NCBI RefSeq assembly: GCF_028554725.1
Contig: NC_071670.1
Span: forward strand, 52,689,501-52,753,500
Length of the DNA stretch: 64,000 nt
Source of the DNA: Zeugodacus cucurbitae
Taxonomy: Eukaryota > Arthropoda > Insecta > Diptera > Tephritidae
Reading direction: 5' to 3'
Below, piece by piece: positions 60,556 through 64,000 of the stretch; position 1 is the first letter of the stretch; every line of letters starts with the position of its first letter. The notes under the pieces are model-generated. The model was not told the DNA's origin, did no database searches, and worked only from the letters and a program-made list of their open reading frames with translations. Position numbers and translations under genes: made by a program.

Positions 60556-61070
60556 ATGCTACTTTGGACTGAGTAGGCAATTGAAAAGTAAAGTCCTCTC
60601 TCGACGAACCAAAATCATATTCTACAAGTCGTTTATCATTCCCGTCCTGCTTTATCGTGCAGAAGCTTGGACGATGTCAACATCAGATGAGACGACACTA
60701 GAAGTTTTAGAGAGGAAAATTTTGCGCAAGATTTATGGACCTCAGAACATTGGCAACGGCGAATACCGCAGACGATGGAACGATGAGCTGTACGAGTTAT
60801 ACGACTTCATTGACATAGTTCAGCGAATAAAAAGACAGCGGCTACGCTGGCTAGATCATGTTGTCCGAATGGACGAAAACACTCCAGCTCTGAAATTGTT
60901 CAATGCAGTACCCGCTGGAGGAAGCCGAGGAAGGGGAAGGCCTCCACTCCGTTGAAGGGACCAGGTGGAGAGCGACCTGGTTACACTTGGGATCTTCAGC
61001 TGGCGCCGAACTGCGAGGGAAAGAGAGCTATCATAGATTTGGCTATAACCGGCTAAACGGTTTCAACGCT
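60556..61070 (+). pseudogene. RTE-like LINE, 3' 0.5 kb copy of the 46-48 kb family
   Basis: Aligns with 47768-48290 from GCTACTTTGGACTGAGTAGG onward. It encodes LKSKV-like start, RRTKIIFYKSFIIPVLLY, EAWTMSTSDETTLEVLERKI, RKIYGPQNIGNGEYRRRWND and RQRLRWLDHVVRM, plus a GGSRGRGRPPLR tail. A TGG-to-TGA change creates a stop at 60953-60955, after which the frame continues RDQVESDLVTLG. The 3' end reads GGCTATAACCGGCTAAACGG, and the (TA)n tail is absent. It is 5'-truncated just after the RT palm, so it is non-coding. It arose as an independent insertion of the same subfamily. Confidence 0.9.
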
Positions 61071-61880
61071 ATTTTAGACAACTTTCAACTTTCACATTTT
61101 TTTTTTTTTGTGGTATGACTTCCATTTTGCTTCAAAACGAACCTCAACCTTATCATGACCTCTTTATTGTCGTTAAAGTTAGTTCCAGCAATTATACAGA
61201 CGAGGTTTAAAACAGGAAAAAATCGCTCAGGAGGCAGATCTGAAGAAATCGAATGTAAGTTTTTCCGATTTCTGTGATTTCGTTTTTCAAACGTTCCAAG
61301 AATTATATTGTCATTTTCTGCAGAACTTTCCCTTATCCAAACTGCATAAAAGATACGCCCAACACTGTGTTTAGCCTGTCAGCTATCGCGTTCAATTTAA
61401 CTTCCATCTGAAATTATTTTGTATCTATTTAATGCTTTCTCCCGTAATTTCATATTTTGGACTCCCACATTGCTAATCGTCGTCGGTGTTGACGTTTCAT
61501 GTACGTTTCATGAGTTTACGCTGCTTCGCCATACCCAGGATTCAAATAGCAGGTTCGACATTGTTGTTTCAACAGACAGGTTAACATTTTTGACAATTCC
61601 ATGGTTTATGCAGAGTACTAGAGGATCAATGTTTCATCGACGGTCCCGAAGTTTATAAGTCCCATTCAGCTTTGAAATTTTAACAGTTGCCCTATTGGAG
61701 AATGTACTACACTATAGTAGCGCCATCTGGTGGTGAGGCGAAGTACTTATCGGATTATAGTTGTTTTTCAGCCTTCTGCGTGGAGACTACCTTTTGATAT
61801 TGGAACGTACTCGTTTACAAACATTATAATCCATTATCTTGAATAGAAAATTACTTCTATAATAAAACCAACCAAATATA
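61071..61880. other. no gene recognised
   Basis: A 79-codon frame at 61419-61658 has balanced composition but no recognised domain. The phrase GTAGCGCCATCTGGTGGTGA at 61718-61737 resembles sequence often seen in insect repeats, but no element boundary could be drawn. Confidence 0.35.
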
Positions 61881-61883
61881 AGT

Positions 61884-63122
61884 AAGGAAAGGCTAAGTTT
61901 CGATGCAACCGAACATTTTATACTCTCGCAATTTATTGAAGAAATTTTATTAAGATAACATACAAATTAACCCATAAATTCGGCATAAAGTTTAATAGAA
62001 TAACGAAAATCGTCATATATAGTATATGAGGGCTGATTTAATTCCTGAACCGATTTCATCAGCAAGGTACACTATATCCAAGACTATACGCTCACTTAAT
62101 TTAGCTAAGATAGCTCACATATTAACCAATACATATATGCGGAATAAAGCTCACCGTATTTTTGAAAAACCTACAATGAGGTATATGGAGATGTTATGAC
62201 CCGATTTTAATAATTTTTGGAACAGAGACACACTATTAGAAGAAAACAATTTCCTCTGAATTACATTAAATTATCTGAGAGATTTACTCATATTTTCGCT
62301 TAAAATTTATCCTTAGGCGCTGAGTTCAACATGTTCGATTTCTGGGGCATTGAAAAGTTATGGTCCGCTTTCGACAATTTTTTCACAAGTGAAGCCAGAG
62401 ATGATATGCACTATTTGTGTAAAGTTTTATTCCGCTATCTTCATTGGTTCCTTATGTTTACATTATAAAGTGAGGGAATAAGATGGAATTCAAAATTGAG
62501 TTATAAGGAATGTAGTCGTGGTTGTGAACCGATTTCGCCCATTTTTTGTCCGTGTTATCAGAGTGTCAAGAAAATATTATATACCGAATTCGAATCGGTC
62601 GAGTAGTTCCTGAGATATGGTTTTTGACCCATAAGTGGGCGATGCCACGCCCCTTTTCCATTTTGTAAAAAAATCTGAGTACAGCTCCCTTCTGCTATTT
62701 CTTCTGCAAAATTTAGTGTTTCTGACGTTTTTCGTTAGTTAGTTAACCCACTTTTAGTAATTTTCAACCTAACCTTTGTATGGGAGGTGGGCGTGGTTAT
62801 TATCAGATTTCAACTATTTTCATGGTGTGTAGTAGGGTACGTAAGAGAACCGACTGCAGAAAGTTTGGTTGATATAACTTTATTGGTTTGCGAGTTAAAT
62901 ACAAATAACCGATTTGTGAGCGGGGCCACGCCAACTTCCCTAACTTCATTTCATTCATTTATGGCTTAGTTATGACACTTTATGTGTTTTCGGTTTTCCC
63001 TGATCACTTTGGCATATATAACCCTATATCTAACTCGTTTAGTTTTAGGACTTACAAACAACCGTTATGTGAACAAAACTATAATACTCCCTTTAGCAAC
63101 TTTTGTTGCGAGAATATAACAA
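61884..63122 (+). repeat. dispersed 1.2 kb repeat, copy D (complete-looking)
   Basis: Begins AAGTAAGGAAAGGCTAAGTT and AACCGAACATTTTATACTCT with TTATACTCTCGCAA, and ends TTGTTGCGAGAATATAA (one change in the 14 bp inverted motif). It contains GACCCGATTTTAAT (62196), GGTCCGCTTTCGAC (62361), GTGAACCGATTTCGCC (62522), GAATCGGTCGAGTAGTTCC (62593), GTTAACCCACTTTTAGTAAT (62743) and GGGAGGTGGGCGTGGTTATT (62781) in the same order as copy A. It has lost the GACGGACGGACAG run by an internal deletion between about 62985 and 63000. Confidence 0.85.
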
Positions 63123-64000
63123 TTGGGGTGAAAATTTATGAAATTGCCTCAAGCAAACATTTATAAGCCTAATTGAAAAATATGTGAAATGTTTAGAAAA
63201 ACAGTGTGAAAAAAAATGTTATAAGTTATATATTTCCAGAAGTGTGTACTTATTTTGATGTTACGTAAATTAAAATATGCTCAGCAGCATTGTGCTTTCG
63301 AGCAAAGCTTGAATTTCAAGTGAAAAAATGCACAGCGCCAAAGGCACAGTTAGACAAAAGAACGGAATTTTATTGTTTATTCTCATGCCATTGTATTATT
63401 CTTTTATTTTTTTGTTGCTCGTGTGCGTATGGGTACAAGTAAATATGCGAGCGCACGTCTTATGTAATATATCTAATACTGTTGCGCTCGGGTATGACCT
63501 CCAGGCACAACTAAGTAATATAGGCTAGTTATTGTTTTTTATTGTTGTTGCTTGTTGCCTTAGAATTTAACGCAAAAAAGCGGCTCTAAGAATACACAAC
63601 TATGCTTATATAACCGTATGAGTACATAAATATATGTGTTATTTGTTGTTATTTTTGTTGTAATCAAGCATGTCAGTCGCATGCGCTCACTACGCACTCG
63701 CCTCCGACAATTCATACAAATTTAAAATTTTTGACCTCCTCGACATTTTCGAATTGCAGACAAAAGTGCAAAAAGCGTTGTGAGAAAGTGAACAAAAGAG
63801 AGGGCATAAAATTACGCAAAAGTCCTTCAAATATCTTATAGAGACATCAATAGAAATGAACTATACACACACATCTATATGTATATGTGAGTATATCCAA
63901 CTACATGAGTGTTAGTCAAACAAAGCCACACTCGAACTCAACACACTGCCAGCCATTTGACATTTTTATTAACTTCGACAGTTCACAATTCAAGTGCAGC
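63123..64000. other. single-copy DNA, no gene recognised
   Basis: Non-repetitive DNA with TTGTTGTT phrases (63540-63660) and a moderately complex final 300 bases. The 66-codon frame at 63328-63528 has a hydrophobic centre but no domain; its status is unknown. Confidence 0.35.

Noticed and set aside
61700..61880. possible transposon end near GTAGCGCCATCTGGTGG
   Set aside because: Resembles sequence seen in insect repeats, but no inverted partner, target duplication or protein remnant was located.
1..64000. tRNA, rRNA, snRNA and CRISPR features
   Set aside because: No cloverleaf with conserved A and B boxes, no rRNA-like stretch and no regularly spaced repeat-spacer array was recognised on either strand by reading. 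A covariance-model scan would be needed to exclude small RNAs.

Overview
The window looks like non-coding, repeat-rich DNA from a dipteran nuclear genome, most likely a tephritid fruit fly. The evidence is AT-rich sequence, CAACAA/TTGTTG and ATACATATGTATAT microsatellite texture, insect-type non-LTR retrotransposons (LINEs), Tc1/mariner/pogo transposon relics, and several copies of a ~1.2 kb dispersed repeat that I remember from tephritid genomes (recollection, not checked). There is no bacterial gene organisation, no CRISPR array, and no rRNA or tRNA that I can recognise. I found no intact cellular protein-coding gene. Nearly all open frames are chance frames in low-complexity DNA or translations of decayed transposons. 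The window is best read as intergenic or large-intron DNA colonised by mobile elements.

Layout. 0-8 kb: single-copy AT-rich DNA, one copy of the dispersed repeat (1.68-2.88 kb), and the 3' end of a LINE on the minus strand (4.5-5.0 kb). 7.7-9.9 kb: a cluster of the heptamer TTAGTAC, split by a 1.2 kb LINE fragment on the minus strand (8.34-9.54 kb). 11-21.6 kb: short repeats, an RTE-like LINE 3' relic (14.2-14.7 kb), a 246 bp pogo-like MITE, a mariner relic (17.6-18.0 kb), a symmetric palindrome (19.6-19.9 kb), a Tc1-like element with clean TA-flanked ends (20.46-21.44 kb) and a 139 bp MITE. 24.9-26.0 kb: a two-unit tandem repeat with a ~589 bp period. 29.5-30.1 kb: a pogo/Tigger-like remnant. 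34.1-34.7 kb: a Tc1/mariner-superfamily transposase with a large internal deletion.

36.9-43 kb: three more copies of the dispersed repeat. 45.84-48.52 kb: a nested composite in which an RTE-like LINE (EN, RT and C-terminal region, all broken) sits between pogo-like terminal inverted repeats. 50.8 kb: another LINE 3' end. 52.5-53.6 kb: dispersed repeat, minus strand. 55.97-57.42 kb: a Tc1-like element with perfect 27 bp ends but a wrecked transposase. 57.6-58.4 kb: a second Tc1/mariner-superfamily transposase relic. 60.56-61.07 kb: a second copy of the 46 kb RTE-like 3' end. 61.9-63.1 kb: the last full-length dispersed repeat. The intervening single-copy stretches (for example 10.0-10.7, 12.6-13.2, 23.0-24.2, 31.4-32.7, 35.0-36.7 and 54.1-55.6 kb) have the A-rich, CAA-repeat and CA-repeat texture common in fly regulatory DNA and untranslated leaders. 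No splice-defined exon could be supported in them.

No new enzymatic or defence system was seen. The most unusual signals are structural: the multi-copy 1.2 kb repeat with internal ~150-170 bp periodicity, the TTAGTAC cluster, the symmetric palindrome at 19.77 kb, the tandem unit with its newly acquired hairpin arm, and the nested pogo/RTE composite.
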